Of a stretch of DNA of 64,000 nucleotides, positions 23,109-34,723 are shown piece by piece. The notes under the pieces were generated by a model, which had not been told where the DNA came from, did not search any database, and saw nothing but the letters and a program-made list of their open reading frames with translations. The position numbers and the translations under genes were made by a program. The DNA comes from Buddleja alternifolia (Eukaryota > Streptophyta > Magnoliopsida > Lamiales > Scrophulariaceae), in assembly GCA_019426215.1 (NCBI GenBank), contig CM033397.1:28088480-28152479 (forward strand). The letters are read 5' to 3'. Position 1 is the first letter of the stretch; every line of letters starts with the position of its first letter.

Positions 23109-25107
23109 TGTGATAACCCTCCCATTTTCATGCAATATGGTTCCATTATATGTTTTGCGAATGCGCGATTTGAATAATTTAAAATTGTGGTGTTTTCGTA
23201 AAATTAGGAAAGTGTAACAATTGTGGTTTCCACAATAACTATGCTTACTAGTAGTGACTATTTTATTACAATCTTAAGAAAATGGTGGTATTTTTGTGAT
23301 ATCTATATCTATATATTTTTATGTATGAGTTTAATAGTTTTGTAATTCAATTTTGTGTCATGTTGTTTCTCCATAGGAATTGAAAATTATTTGACTAAAT
23401 GTGTACTAATATTATCTACAAGTAAGTAGATTACTTGATTATTATGTAATTGTATTAACATGCCAATTGTTAATTTTTACAAGAAGAAAACCTTAGCTAT
23501 TAGTTCATATCTATGAGGGACTTGAATGATAAATGATTGAACTTAGGGATTTAAAGAAAAAGCAAGGAAAGAGGAAATTGCACAAACCCCCTCATGGTAG
23601 GTCTATATAAAGACCCTTAGTTATCTCTCTCTCCTTTTAGTTACTCTGTTCAACTTCAAGACAAAAGAAAAAGGGAAAAGGGGTCTGTCCAACTCCACGC
23701 AGCAGCTGTATATAATTACAATCACCATCCTTCAATTTTAGGCATTCTTTCCACCGTGTTCTTCTTAGAAGGTCAATCAAAGGTAGATACTCAAAACCCA
23801 TTTGTGTTATTACCAAGAAATCTAAGAGTTGGAATGTATATTGTTGCATGTGTATATAATTGGTTGGATTCTTGAAATCTATCTGTGATTGTAGTGCGTA
23901 GATGTTGGTTTTGATATTTAATGGAAGAAAGTTTACATGCATGTTGATAACAAAGATGTTAAAGAAAAAGGGGCTGTAAATTCGAACTCCCTCATCTGCT
24001 TCAGTTCTGAAATTTATTTAAGGGACAAAATACGCAATTATTCTTTGAAACTTTTTCTGTAGATACTTGGGCATGTTTCGTACATATCTGGAAAAATTTG
24101 AGATTTTTGAAAATTTGATGAATTTTGTAAAATTGTTAAACGTAGACTGCCAGAGTCTTACACGTTTTCAGGAAAAGTTGTGTTTGGGGATTCAAATGTT
24201 ATATTTACATATATTAATTTGTATTCAAAATTTTACAGGAATAATTTGGGTCTTTTGGGAATACTGTATACAAATTTTGGAATTTTTTGTTAAACAGGGG
24301 ATTTTATAAAAAATATATAATGCAACCTGCCTGTGTTCAAAATGATTTCGGTAGAGCCTGCGTTTGATGATCAAAACACCTACTTAGAAATGCCCATTGT
24401 TTCAGAATTGTTTATTCAATCTTCCTTCACGTGTGTTTGATATGTTTGGAAAATTTCAGATTTAAACTTGTATCTAACGAATTTTAACAATTTCTAAACT
24501 ACAACAGCGCAAAACTGTTTTCTTAAGGATTTTGTAATATTTGAATTTAAATTGGTTGTAGCCTAATTTTGTTAGGAGTGTAGTACACTTTAGTCTTAAT
24601 CCTATAGTTCAAAGGATTATAGGGTACGTCGGGTAGATTATTAAGATATGATATTATAGAATAAGATTCTAATATGATCTTCGGATTAGCAGGTAGTGTT
24701 GGAGTTTTGCTCGACGAGAATCCTAAGTGGCTCGGAAGAGTACCGTGAGTTGCCTCTCAAAAACTATATCTATATGTCTTTCAAAAACTGGAAGAAATTT
24801 TAACCACGTCGAATATATATCTATATACTTTATCATGGTTTCGCTATTTCACAAAAAAAAAAAAAAATGAGTTTCATCACTTTCCAAAATTAAAGCATGA
24901 CCATATTGTTCAATGCTATTTTATTGTGGCAATGATTAATTGCATAAACCATTGCAAAGTTATAATTGTGAAAAGCTTTCAAGGAAATCATCCTGCTATT
25001 GAAATTTTCTTAACATATATTCAATTTAATGATTACCGAATTGTAAGCCTAAAGGCCACTAGTGCATCAAACGTGAAATTATGTGATTGCATATTGTATA
25101 TGATTGA

Positions 25108-25155
25108 GTGTCGGGCCCAAGTGTCGGGCCCAAGTGTCGGGCCCAAGTGTCGGGC
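25108..25155. repeat. 13 bp minisatellite in the solo LTR
   Basis: GTGTCGGGCCCAA is present three times in tandem and a fourth time in part. It is markedly more GC-rich than its surroundings. Confidence 0.9.
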
Positions 25156-25609
25156 GTGGATAGGGCTAGGGTTCGGCTGGACAAGCACGGGCCTGCGGTC
25201 TTAAAACGGTTCCCGCTATCCACGGCCAAATCCCAACACCCAAAGACGGAGCGTTCTGAGGGTGAGTGGGTCATAGGAATTGAATTGTGGCATTCCTAGG
25301 ATATAACCAAACGGGCTTTGCGAGCCTAAGTGGGGAGGCATAAGGTGATGGCTTTTAAGCCGATTGTTCAGGGGTGACGAGGAAGAAGCAGCGGGACCCA
25401 AAGTGCTATGAGCAAAGTCATCGAACGCGATGCTACTGCTAACATGGCCCCCTACTGCTTAAATGTGAAATGTAAAGTTTACTGTAACTGCCTATTGATT
25501 GAATGCATATACTAAAGTTTTGGTGTAATATCACCTATTGTTGAACTACTAGTATGAAAGCAAATGTCATTTTAACTATTTCAATGATTTTCTAAAAAAT
25601 AAAAAGTAT

Positions 25610-27135
25610 TGTTGGTCCCAAGTGGCATACGAAAGGGTCTAGAAGGGGGAGCTTGAATAGACCTTGAAGTCTTTTTCGACTTCAGAAGATTCGTATTAAA
25701 CAGGTTTTTGGACGCTTGAAAAGTAGACGCTTGAAGTGTCTAACACTTGACTTAAGCGTTCACTTAAAATATAGGTGCTTTAGTGAAGCGTCTAACGAAG
25801 ACTGTTTTATAAAGTTAACTTAGATTTCAAGACTTGAATACTACAACCAAATAGGTTTGAGCGTTCAGTTCTTTGATCAGTATTAGCACAACGGAATGAT
25901 TTTTGTAGTCTTCTTTTATAAACTTTAGCGTCACAAGAAGTTTCTTAGTTGCTTAGCGTTTGATTGTGTTTTACTTAATCAGTTTATGATATGACAATAT
26001 GAATGCTGAAAGTAAAGTAAAGAACAGTATTTGTAAGGTTCGTTGGGTGGTGTAATCCCAACTACGTCCTTCTTCTCCTCGAACACTTGGAGGCAATCCA
26101 CTAAAATGATTCTCAAAGAATCACACAGAATCTTCTACAAATTAGGGAGAGATGGATGTCGATGACTTGAGCTCCATGATCACACAGATTTCTGCTCCAA
26201 ATCACTTCAATCCCCTTGCTTCTTTCACCCAGAAATATGGCAAGTATCCAACTTCGACTTCACACAGATCGCGAGGCTTGGATAGGGATTTTTCTAAAAG
26301 GTTTGTTTGATTTTGATAAAGTTCAAACAACTAGAAATATCTCAGTAGTAATGTGGGTTTCTCCGAAAAGAATGTTTGAGATATTGGGTTGACTGTCTTA
26401 GGATTCGAAGAAAAGCAAAGAGAATATTTTCTTGAAAGTTTTGGCTTTTCTGAGATTGTAAGGAATGAGACTTCAATGCAACAACAATTCGACTTGATAA
26501 TTGTTCTCTCTGTTTGGCTTGTTGTTGAAGTCCTATTTATAAGCATTCTTGGAAAAACTGTCCGTTTGACACATGTAAGGGCGCGTGTCTCTCACTTTCG
26601 CGAGTGAACAACTTTTGTCCTTTTTTCAGAAAATCTGCTGCACAAAAGTTGGTGCTGCAGTTTTTGAATAGTTGACACTCCAATAGGGTGGCTTCTCCAT
26701 ACGTCTGAAAGTGCTTATCACATTTAATGCTCTTATCAACATTTAATGCATTTGAATTAAATGCCCATCGGCATTTAATGCATTTGAGAATATTTGCATT
26801 AAAACTCCTTCTGGACTTAGAAATAAATTCAGGTGAAATCACTTTTGTCCTATAAGGTAACGCTTGATATAGCTGGTCAATTGGACGCTTGGAGACTTTA
26901 TCTTCATTCAGAATTCAGGCGCATGAGTCTTCAAACTATACTTCTGATAAACTCACGCAGGACATATCAGGCGCTTAGTCTAAGACAGCTTAACCTAACA
27001 ATCTAAAATAAGAATAAAGCAAAGCCTATTACAAATCTAACGCTTCAAAGCTGAAAAACAAACTTACATATTTTTTGGGGTCTAACAAAGGTCCTAATTG
27101 TCATCATCAAAACATCTAACATGAAATTCCTAACA
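25610..27135 (-). repeat. 3' LTR of the Sirevirus
   Basis: Pairs with 48956-50481 with a few percent mismatches. It carries at least ten copies of a GACGCTT/AAGCGTC-type word (for example near 25709, 25726, 25786, 26862, 26884) in an otherwise AT-rich LTR. Confidence 0.95.
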
Positions 27136-27149
27136 ATTTCCCCCTTTTT
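27136..27149 (-). other. Polypurine tract of the Sirevirus
   Basis: The minus strand reads AAAAAGGGGGAAAT directly against the LTR start TGTTAGG; this primes plus-strand DNA synthesis. Preceded by CATCATC as in other Sireviruses. Confidence 0.9.
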
Positions 27150-28142
27150 GATGATGGCAATACTTACTCTTTTATAGTTCAAGAATTAGACAGCCAAAAT
27201 AAAAATTAGCTTTGATTAGATAATGTTAGTTAAAGTTAGTTACGCTTCAACGAGATGTTTCAGCTGAAAAAATGCATTTTATATATATCAAAGATTACAA
27301 GCATTTTTACAACTAGACAAACAAAATATAAGAGACAAGAATATAGATAATGCAGATCAAAAGGCTTTAATGTCTTGGTCTAACTTTGTATCGCTTGGGC
27401 ATTTCAGCTCGGATAGCTTCAGTTAGATTATCTTCCAATGTCATCATCACTTCATGATCTTTGTTGATTATGAGCTTATTTTCTTCTTTCTTGCTCTTCT
27501 TGAAAGCAGTTTAGTGATTGTCCCAATCAGTTGGGTCAATACCAATATACCTTAGGCAAATTCTGAAAGATTGGATGAAGTCAGTCAACTTCCTTTCTTC
27601 AGCTAAGATTCTTGGATCTGTAGGTTCTGGAATAGATGTTCTTTGAAGAGGGATGTCAAACTGTTTAAGCAGTGCCTGAGAATGTATTGGTAGATTTGGA
27701 TACAGTGCTTGTGGGATTTCTCTTAGCGTTTTACTGGACGCTCTAGCAGAAGCACTTACCTCAGAAGCAGTTATCCAAGAGGGGAGATTTAGCGCAAAAG
27801 GAGAAGGAAAAACTTGACGCTTAGGAGACGGAGGCTCTTAAGCTCTTGAACTAGATGCTTTCCTCTTTTCTCCTTTCTTCTTCTTTTCCCCCTTATTGCC
27901 ATCATCAGACTTTAGAAAATGATCTGTGAGTAAACTGACCTGATGAGCAATCTGAGACATAGAATCTGTGATGTCGTCCAGACGCTTGTCGAATCGTTCC
28001 TGCAGGGCTAGGAGCTTGGCGCTAGTAGCATCATTCAGAGAAGTCTTAAGGGTTTCAAGGCGTTTTTCAAGCTCTTCTTTCATGGCAAGTTGGTTTGCTT
28101 AAGTGGCATCATGCATTTCTTGAAAGTCTTATTTGCACTCAC

Positions 28143-29871
28143 TGACACGAAAAATCCTTACGTGTATTAAACAGCAAGTGGACTGGTCGTGTGTAGTAAT
28201 AAAGTGGACAATAAAGTCCGGGTTGTCGAACCTCAAGGACTTGTATTTTAGTTTATGATTTTAAAGCAATTGAAGAACTTAAACTAAAACAAGAATTAAC
28301 TAAAATATTATGTAAGTAAGATATAAGAAACAAGATGTCGAAATCAAGATAGCTATGGAAAAGAGCAACTAAGACACATGTGTTGGCATAAATTAATCAA
28401 TTTTCATTATAAACATGTTCTCATATTATTAGACTAATGTTGCTTTGGTGGAAAAAACCTTAAATAATTACTACCCGATTTCTCGGCTGTAATAATCCTA
28501 TGATTAATTGATGGTTCTCTAGATATGTCTATCCGAGAATCTAACCAACAATCATGCATTCAAGTTCTAGAATTTCCCCGGATTAATCCGGCTAACTGCA
28601 CCCGGGAATCTCTACCTATCTCTAGGGGCAATTCCCTATTTTTTACGGATTATGTGATGATCCTCTTTGCACCTTAAATTAACTTCTCTCGAATGAATAA
28701 TTTAAGCAATAAATCATGCATATGGTAGCTAAGCATATGATGCATTCAAACAAGATCAAGACACAAAGCAACAATAGAATTAATATGAAAAACACAATTT
28801 ATAACTCAATTATCATAATTTAGCCTCAACATGGCCTTAGTTCGAAGAATCTATTTCATCATAAAAGATAAAAGATAGGAACTTAAATTAAGATTCATAT
28901 TCATAGACAAAAACAAATCTAAATCTAAGAAACTCCCTCGTATTTTTGATGGTTGAACTTCGATCTTCATCTCTTCCATGCTTCTTGATTTCTTCACCTT
29001 CAAAGGTTCTTGATAATCTTCATAACTAATCTAAGGATGATGATAGGATGTGTTTAGGCTCCCCCAATGGGGAATGTGTTTTCAAGTGTGTTTGTAGGAG
29101 GGCATCCAATCCTTCTTTTATAGCCAAAAAAATTCACCAACCAAGAACATGTGCTTCCATTCTCTTTTCTTTTCACCTACCATTCTCTTGCTTTCCATCT
29201 ACCAAGAATGTGAACTACCATTCTCTTGTTTTCCACCTACCATTCTCTTACTTTCCTCCTACCAAGAATGTGAACTACCATTCTCTTCTTTTCCATCTAC
29301 CAAGAATGTGAACTACCATTCTCTTGTTTTCCACCTACCATTCTCTTACTTTCCTCCTACCAAGAATGTGAACTACCATTCTCTTCCTTTCCATCTACCA
29401 AGAATGGGAGCTGCCACTTTCGTGTTTTCCAGCGCAGAGATAGTGTTTTATTCATAAAATTCTCCACAGACCTCCGAATTTGATGCTTCAAGTCCCCATG
29501 TGAAGATAAGACATACATCTACAACTTTGTAGAAGGACACTTCATCCAATTCGGTCTCTAAATATATCAAAATGACATTCCAATGTGGAGGTTATTTCTG
29601 ATTTGGCGCCCAGGTGTGCGGAAATGGTACTAAAATATGATTTTGGCTAACTCCAGCTTGTTTCTTGCTTGTTTGGTCGTAGAGGTGTGAAACATCTTGG
29701 CCTAAACTTGTTTTATACGTCCTTTTTCCACCCTTTATTCGATTGTATCCACTTAAGGCCTGAAATCACTTAATGCACGAATTAAACGCACAAGTGACAA
29801 AATCAAGCGATAAATGAACCTAAAACATAAACGCAAAGGGGCTTAATAACACGTAGAAATGACTTCTATCA
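28143..29871 (-). repeat. Solo LTR of a Ty3 family related to the gag-protease element
   Basis: Ends TGACACG and CTATCA (plus-strand view) with the perfect duplication CTCAC (28138-28142; 29872-29876). It shares AGTCCGGGTTGTCGAACC and the CTCCACAGA(C/T)CTCC module with the LTRs at 40420 and 46410 but differs widely elsewhere: a separate but related family. It interrupts the Sirevirus third ORF. Confidence 0.9.
29201..29396. repeat. Tandem duplication of a 98 bp unit inside the solo LTR
   Basis: ACCAAGAATGTGAACTACCA begins at 29201, 29261, 29299 and 29359, with a shorter start at 29397: alternating spacings of 60 and 38 bases give two copies of a 98 bp compound unit, each holding CATTCTCTT words. 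The plus-strand ORFs across it are by-products. Confidence 0.9.
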
Positions 29872-32800
29872 CTCACCAACAGCCGCTTGAGCTGAACTAC
29901 GCATATGAGCAATCTGAGCGCTCATAACGTGAGTCTCAATTTTTGCCAAATCGTCTTTAATCCAGTGGAGCGATTCTTCGTTCTGAGTAGCATGGGCACT
30001 GATATTCTCCAAAATGGATTTGAGCAAAGGACCGAAAGATTGACTCTTATCTAGACGAACCGCTTGAGGAGCCGGTCGCTTGAACCTGGATGAGTGTTTG
30101 AGAGAGTCAATAGGAACTTGATATGCGGGATCAAAGACAGTACCTCGTATGTCAAGAGAAAGATCCTCAGCAATATCATCAGCAACGGGTTCAAGAGCGT
30201 CAGGAAGATCCTCTGGTGGAGACGCTTGAACGGGTTCTTCAGCAGACGCTGGAATACTTGTGACTTCAGTCGTGAACGCTTCAACTGACTTAGCAGGCGC
30301 TTCCTCAAGCGCTGACTCAGGTTGACGAAAGTCATCGAATTGGAAGTTCCAATTTGCTAAATCAGCATAAGAAGTGGACGCAGCTTCCAAAAGTTCAGCG
30401 AGTCTGGTTCTAGTCATACAAGTACTGGAAATGAATGTGCGAAGGGGACTATCAATGGCCCTGATGTGCATTGGACCAATGATATCTAGCACATGATTCG
30501 GAAAGACTTTGGACGGCGCTTGACAGATGGAAAAGATTGAATCTGGGCAGTAATTTCGAGAGAATCCAATCAAGCAGTCAGAGCGAAGAGACTTGAGACG
30601 CTGATCCTCAGGCACATAAGCAGCGTAGTACTCTTCTAAATATGGATAGATCGCTTGAGCTAGTCCCTGATTTCTTTCAAGCAGTGAGAGGACAAACTCA
30701 TAATGATTGAGTACCTCTTTGCGGATAGAAGGGAGCAGAGGATATCCTCGAAAAGAGTTGATGGCGGAGCTGTTCCATTGTCGGAGATTGGCAGTGAAGA
30801 TTTTGTCGAACAGAGATAAGGGAGTCATAATCTTCACCATCAAATTGAAATTATCCTCGCAGTGGCTCGGAGCGAAATTCAAGCACGATATAAAAGAGGT
30901 ACCACTGGAAGATGTTTGAGCGTTGAAGAGTAGAGGAGTATTGGACAATCGGTGAAGCTCTTGACGCAGACACTGCTCAATTTGATGTCTAACGAGTGGG
31001 AGCTTTAGAACAGGTCCAACTCTCTGTTGACGCTGCTTTAAGCAATACTTGGCGAACTGACGCTTCTTGTCATGCATGCCTATGCCAAATAAATGGGGAG
31101 CTTGGACTAACTCTGAGAATGTATAATTGTTTCCCACATACGCTTTAACCCAGTTAACTTCATTCATGCAGTAATCTGTTCCAGCATTGACCATAGTGCG
31201 AATGCCTTCATGATGAATATCTCTGATAGATTCAAAGCGATATCTATCAGTCTGATAGTTGGCATTCCAAACTCTGTCAAAATATGCATCAGCTTCAGTC
31301 TGGATCAAATCTGTGAGAGATTCTAGACTCTCAACGGCATGAACTGCTTTATTCTTCCACAGGCGAAGTGGATTGACTGAAGAGAGATTTTCAATACTAT
31401 TAGCAGTCTGAGGAAAGTGTGTGTAGCCTTCTCTGTTCAAGACTGACTCTGATGGATTGAGAAAGCTAGGACGAAGAGGCTCATACACCCGAATATTGTA
31501 ATCTCTTAGAGCGAAACCGGTGGGTTTGCTATGGCCATAATCGAGATAATATGCCAAATCCACATCAAATCTAGGAGTTCGACCTCCTTGTCTGTCTTGT
31601 TGAAGAATGAGAGAGGATGGAATTTGACCAGGAGTTTTTCCCAGTTCAATGGCTCTATAATACTTTCTCTCAATTTCTGTTAGTGCAGCATTAAACACTG
31701 TATCCCTGATTTGATGGTCAGAATCAATCAACAGGGCAATGTAATTCTCAGCAGCAATGTATCTTTCTTCATTGTATCCTGCAGGAATGAAATCTTCTTC
31801 GAGCGCTGGGGGCATATAGTTGATTGAATGATCAATTGTCTTCAGCGTGTCGAGTTTGAAGAAGTGCCTAGGCGTAGGAACGTCTTCAGCAACGCTCTGA
31901 CCTTCTGAGCGTGCCTCGGTTATAGCTTGAACAGGGATTGATGTCTGAACCTCTTTAGTAGCATGTTCCTCAGCTTCAATTGCAGCAACTTCTGCGGCAA
32001 CATCTTTAGCAATAGCCACAACTTCTGTCATCTCAACATCTAGGAGGACATTTGTTGATGTTTCAGCAGCGGCTGGAACTATAGCCTGAGAACTTGTCTC
32101 AACAGCAATACTTTGAGCGCTTGGCTCAATAGCAACTTATGCGCTTGGCTCAACAATCTCAGGCTCTTCAGGAACAGGAGCAACTCGACGCTTGCTAGTC
32201 CATGAACGCTTGAAGATTTTCTTGACGTTGACTCCTTCAACAAGCTTAAGTGGTGGAGCAGGAGGATCAACAGCTAGTTCTTCAAAGTTTATTTGTTTGA
32301 TGATCCCTTCCAGCTTCCTCCTCTTGAGAGGTAACTTATCCTCAGCATCCTCATCGGTTACCTCATCATTCTTTTGAGGAGAAGGGACAAATTGAGCCTT
32401 GGGCTTTCTGGAAGCCCTCTTCTTTGTTGCAGTCGGACGCTTCACAGCTTCTTCTGGCACTGGACGCTCCGCTTCTTTATCGGACGCTTGACGTACTTCC
32501 AGGCGCTCAGATAGTGGTTAGCTGCACCACCAATTTTGGGAGGATTGAAGAGATTATTCAGAATCCTTCTTCCCAGCAACTTGGTCTTATTCAATGGGAT
32601 ACCAGACGAGTATACACACTGTGATTTGTACAGCAGGTCACTTAGAACAAGCCCATAAGGTTTATTCGAGGAGCTTAAATAGTCCCGAAACTTTCCAAAA
32701 ATGTACTCACTCCAGTTGATCTTGATGTTGAGGAGTATAGCAGTCATCATCTGAAATTGTACTGGGTTCACCTTATCAAAGGTTCCCACTTGGCATTCTA

Positions 32801-33281
32801 TGATCTTGCTGCAGAAATCAGCCAACAGTCGATATTTGGATACCAGTTCTTTCTTTTCAAAGTACTGAGTGTAGGGTACACCATCGTACGCACTCATGGT
32901 TGTCCATGCTTCCTTGATTTGTTTTAAAGTAACATAATCCAATGCCTCACCCTCATTTGGAAGATTGAAGTTCTCGGCAATGGAGGCAGCAGACAAAATA
33001 AATTCCGTGGGAGGCTCCTTCTTGGATAGAGGAATTAGACAAGAGATAGACTTCTTGTCCTCTGAAAGTTTAGCAGTCTTCCAGAAGGTGTCGACTTCAG
33101 TCGGAAACAGATAGGAGTATTGGGTCAAGAAAGGTTTAAGCCCAACTTTGACTACCATGTTCATCATGTCTGTTAGATTGCTCTGAGGTTGTTCATAAAG
33201 GAATTTCCAATCGACAACAAGGCCTTCAGTAACCTTGATGGTAAGTTCGGCAGAAGTAGACGAAGATTTCTTTGGTGCCAT

Positions 33282-34081
33282 TTTTAGTGAAAGAGATGAA
33301 CTGAGATTTTCTTTTGCTTTGAGAGAGAGAGAGAGTAAATTTTGCAGCTATGTTTGAGTAAGAGTAAATGGTCTTTCTGCAGAAATTGTGTTTTAAATGA
33401 CACAGCAGTTAATTTTTTTTTTAAACTTGTGTTCTCTTGTCTCGGTAGGATTCAAACAGGTGTAAAGAGTTTTAATCTCAGCCATGAATTCATTAACTAC
33501 GGACGCGAGTTTTGTGTAATAGAGAGAAGTTACATTTGGTAATTCTCATATATAAAGATTTGACATCCGAGTTAAAAATTTTAAAACGTTTGGCATTTTC
33601 AGAGTGTAACGCACGCGCCTGTTTGTACACTGACACGTACACAAACACGTGTTATCTCTGAATCGTCATTTTAAAAGTTTTGATTACCCGCCAGTTTGAT
33701 GTGATAGAAGTGTGCGAGTATAGTACAAAATAGACTTTTGAGTCTACCGACTACTTCGAAGAAGCTTGTAAACTTTATGCATGGCTTGTAAAGAAAATAT
33801 TTTTATATTAAGAGTTGATTGGAATTGATTCGACGCAGAGCACTTGTTGGTATATAAAAATTAGACGCTTAGGATTAAAAAGATTTTTTATGTTTGAGCG
33901 TCCAATATTTTATGTATAAGTAATACTGAGCGTTGATGATCATGCATCTGAAAATTTTGATCATTGACGCTTGTAGTTATGGTCAAGTACAACTTTAAAG
34001 TTCCCCCTAAATTTGATAACTTGTACCAGTTAGGAAAATCTTTTAGACACAAATTAAGTGGATTCCCCCTAAATTATATGT
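33282..34081. other. Spacer between pol and the third ORF of the Sirevirus
   Basis: No coding signal. The part before the third ORF (33300-33420) contains a GA run and may be its leader; GACGCTT-type words recur between 33840 and 33980; G-rich polypurine boxes sit at 34001 and 34063. Confidence 0.6.
34001..34075 (-). other. Two extra polypurine-tract-like boxes after pol
   Basis: The minus strand has AATTTAGGGGGAATCC (about 34063-34075) and AAATTTAGGGGGAAC (34001-34014), about 62 bp apart, just past the end of pol. Repeated PPT-like boxes downstream of pol are described for Sireviruses. Confidence 0.7.
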
Positions 34082-34714
34082 CTAATAAAATATGATGCAA
34101 AATGAATAAGCATTTAAATCAATCATACCTAATTCACTTCTCAAAGTGAGAAAACGTTGTTCGTTGAGTGCTTTGGTGAAGATATATGCCAATTGTTTGT
34201 CAGTTCCAATGAAGTGTATGCAGATATCTTTCTTTTGAACGTGGTCACGAAGGAAATGGTATCTAATGTCAATGTGTTTGGTTCTGGAATGAAGAACAGG
34301 GTTTTGAGTCATGGCTAGAGCGCTTTGGTTATCACAATGAATGGGGGTTGGACCTAGGATTATTCCATAATCTCTAAGTTGTTGCCTCATCCATAATACT
34401 TGTGCAGAAAAACTTCCTGCAGCTACATACTCAGCTTCGGCTGTGGAGGTAGCTATGGATTGTTGCTTCTTACTATGCCATGAGAGTAACCTGTCACCTA
34501 GAAATTGACATGTACCACTAGTACTTTTACGATCTATTTTACAACCTGCAAAATCTGCATCTGAGTAACCAATTAGTTCAAAAGGAGAATCCCTAGGATA
34601 CCATAAGCCCATATTTTGTGTGCCTTTCAGGTATTTAAGGATCTTCTTGGCAGCGATTAAGTGTGACTCTTTAGGATCAGCTTGAAATCGTGCACACATG
34701 CATACCGAAAACAT
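34082..34714 (-). pseudogene. Copia RNase H and pol C-terminus (Sirevirus)
   Basis: Continues pol in the same frame after a TGA at about 34724. ESHLIAAKKILKYLKGT, GYSDADFAGCKIDRKSTSG, QQSIATSTAEAEYVAA and HCDNQSALAMTQNPV carry the catalytic Asp/Glu/Asp set of Copia RNase H; HIDIRYHFLRDHV and LAYIFTKAL close the domain. It degrades the RNA of the RNA-DNA hybrid during reverse transcription. Confidence 0.9.
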
Positions 34715-34723
34715 AATATCAGG

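Larger units (their letters stand above)
27367..33281 (-). pseudogene. Large third ORF of the Sirevirus (envelope position, unknown function)
   Basis: Starts MAPKKSSSTSAELTIKV at 33281, about 800 bp after pol, and can be followed to TAA at 27367 with one frameshift (near 32515), nonsense codons near 32137, 28130, 28100, 27839 and 27500, and the solo LTR 28143-29871, which inserted in frame and supplies its own TGA. Without these the protein would be about 1,390 residues. The first 270 residues form a compact domain (FLYEQPQSNL, PLSKKEPPTEFI, IAENFNLPNEGEAL, IKINWSEYIFGKF). Next come a Lys/Arg-rich region, an Ala/Glu/Pro-rich linker, a long 720-residue open block (32031-29869) with LDIIGPMHIRAIDSPLRTFI, and coiled-coil-like helices near the end (EELEKRLETLKTSLNDA). 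No signal peptide or membrane segment was seen, so it does not look like an envelope. I do not recognise a function. Confidence 0.75.

Noticed and set aside
29048..29457. Two long overlapping plus-strand ORFs with repeated Leu/Pro/His-rich peptide
   Set aside because: They are translations of the 98 bp tandem repeat inside a solo LTR; two frames are open only because the repeat lacks stops.
27367..33281. Third Sirevirus ORF as a viral envelope gene
   Set aside because: No signal peptide, hydrophobic transmembrane segment or fusion-like region was seen; only its position is envelope-like.
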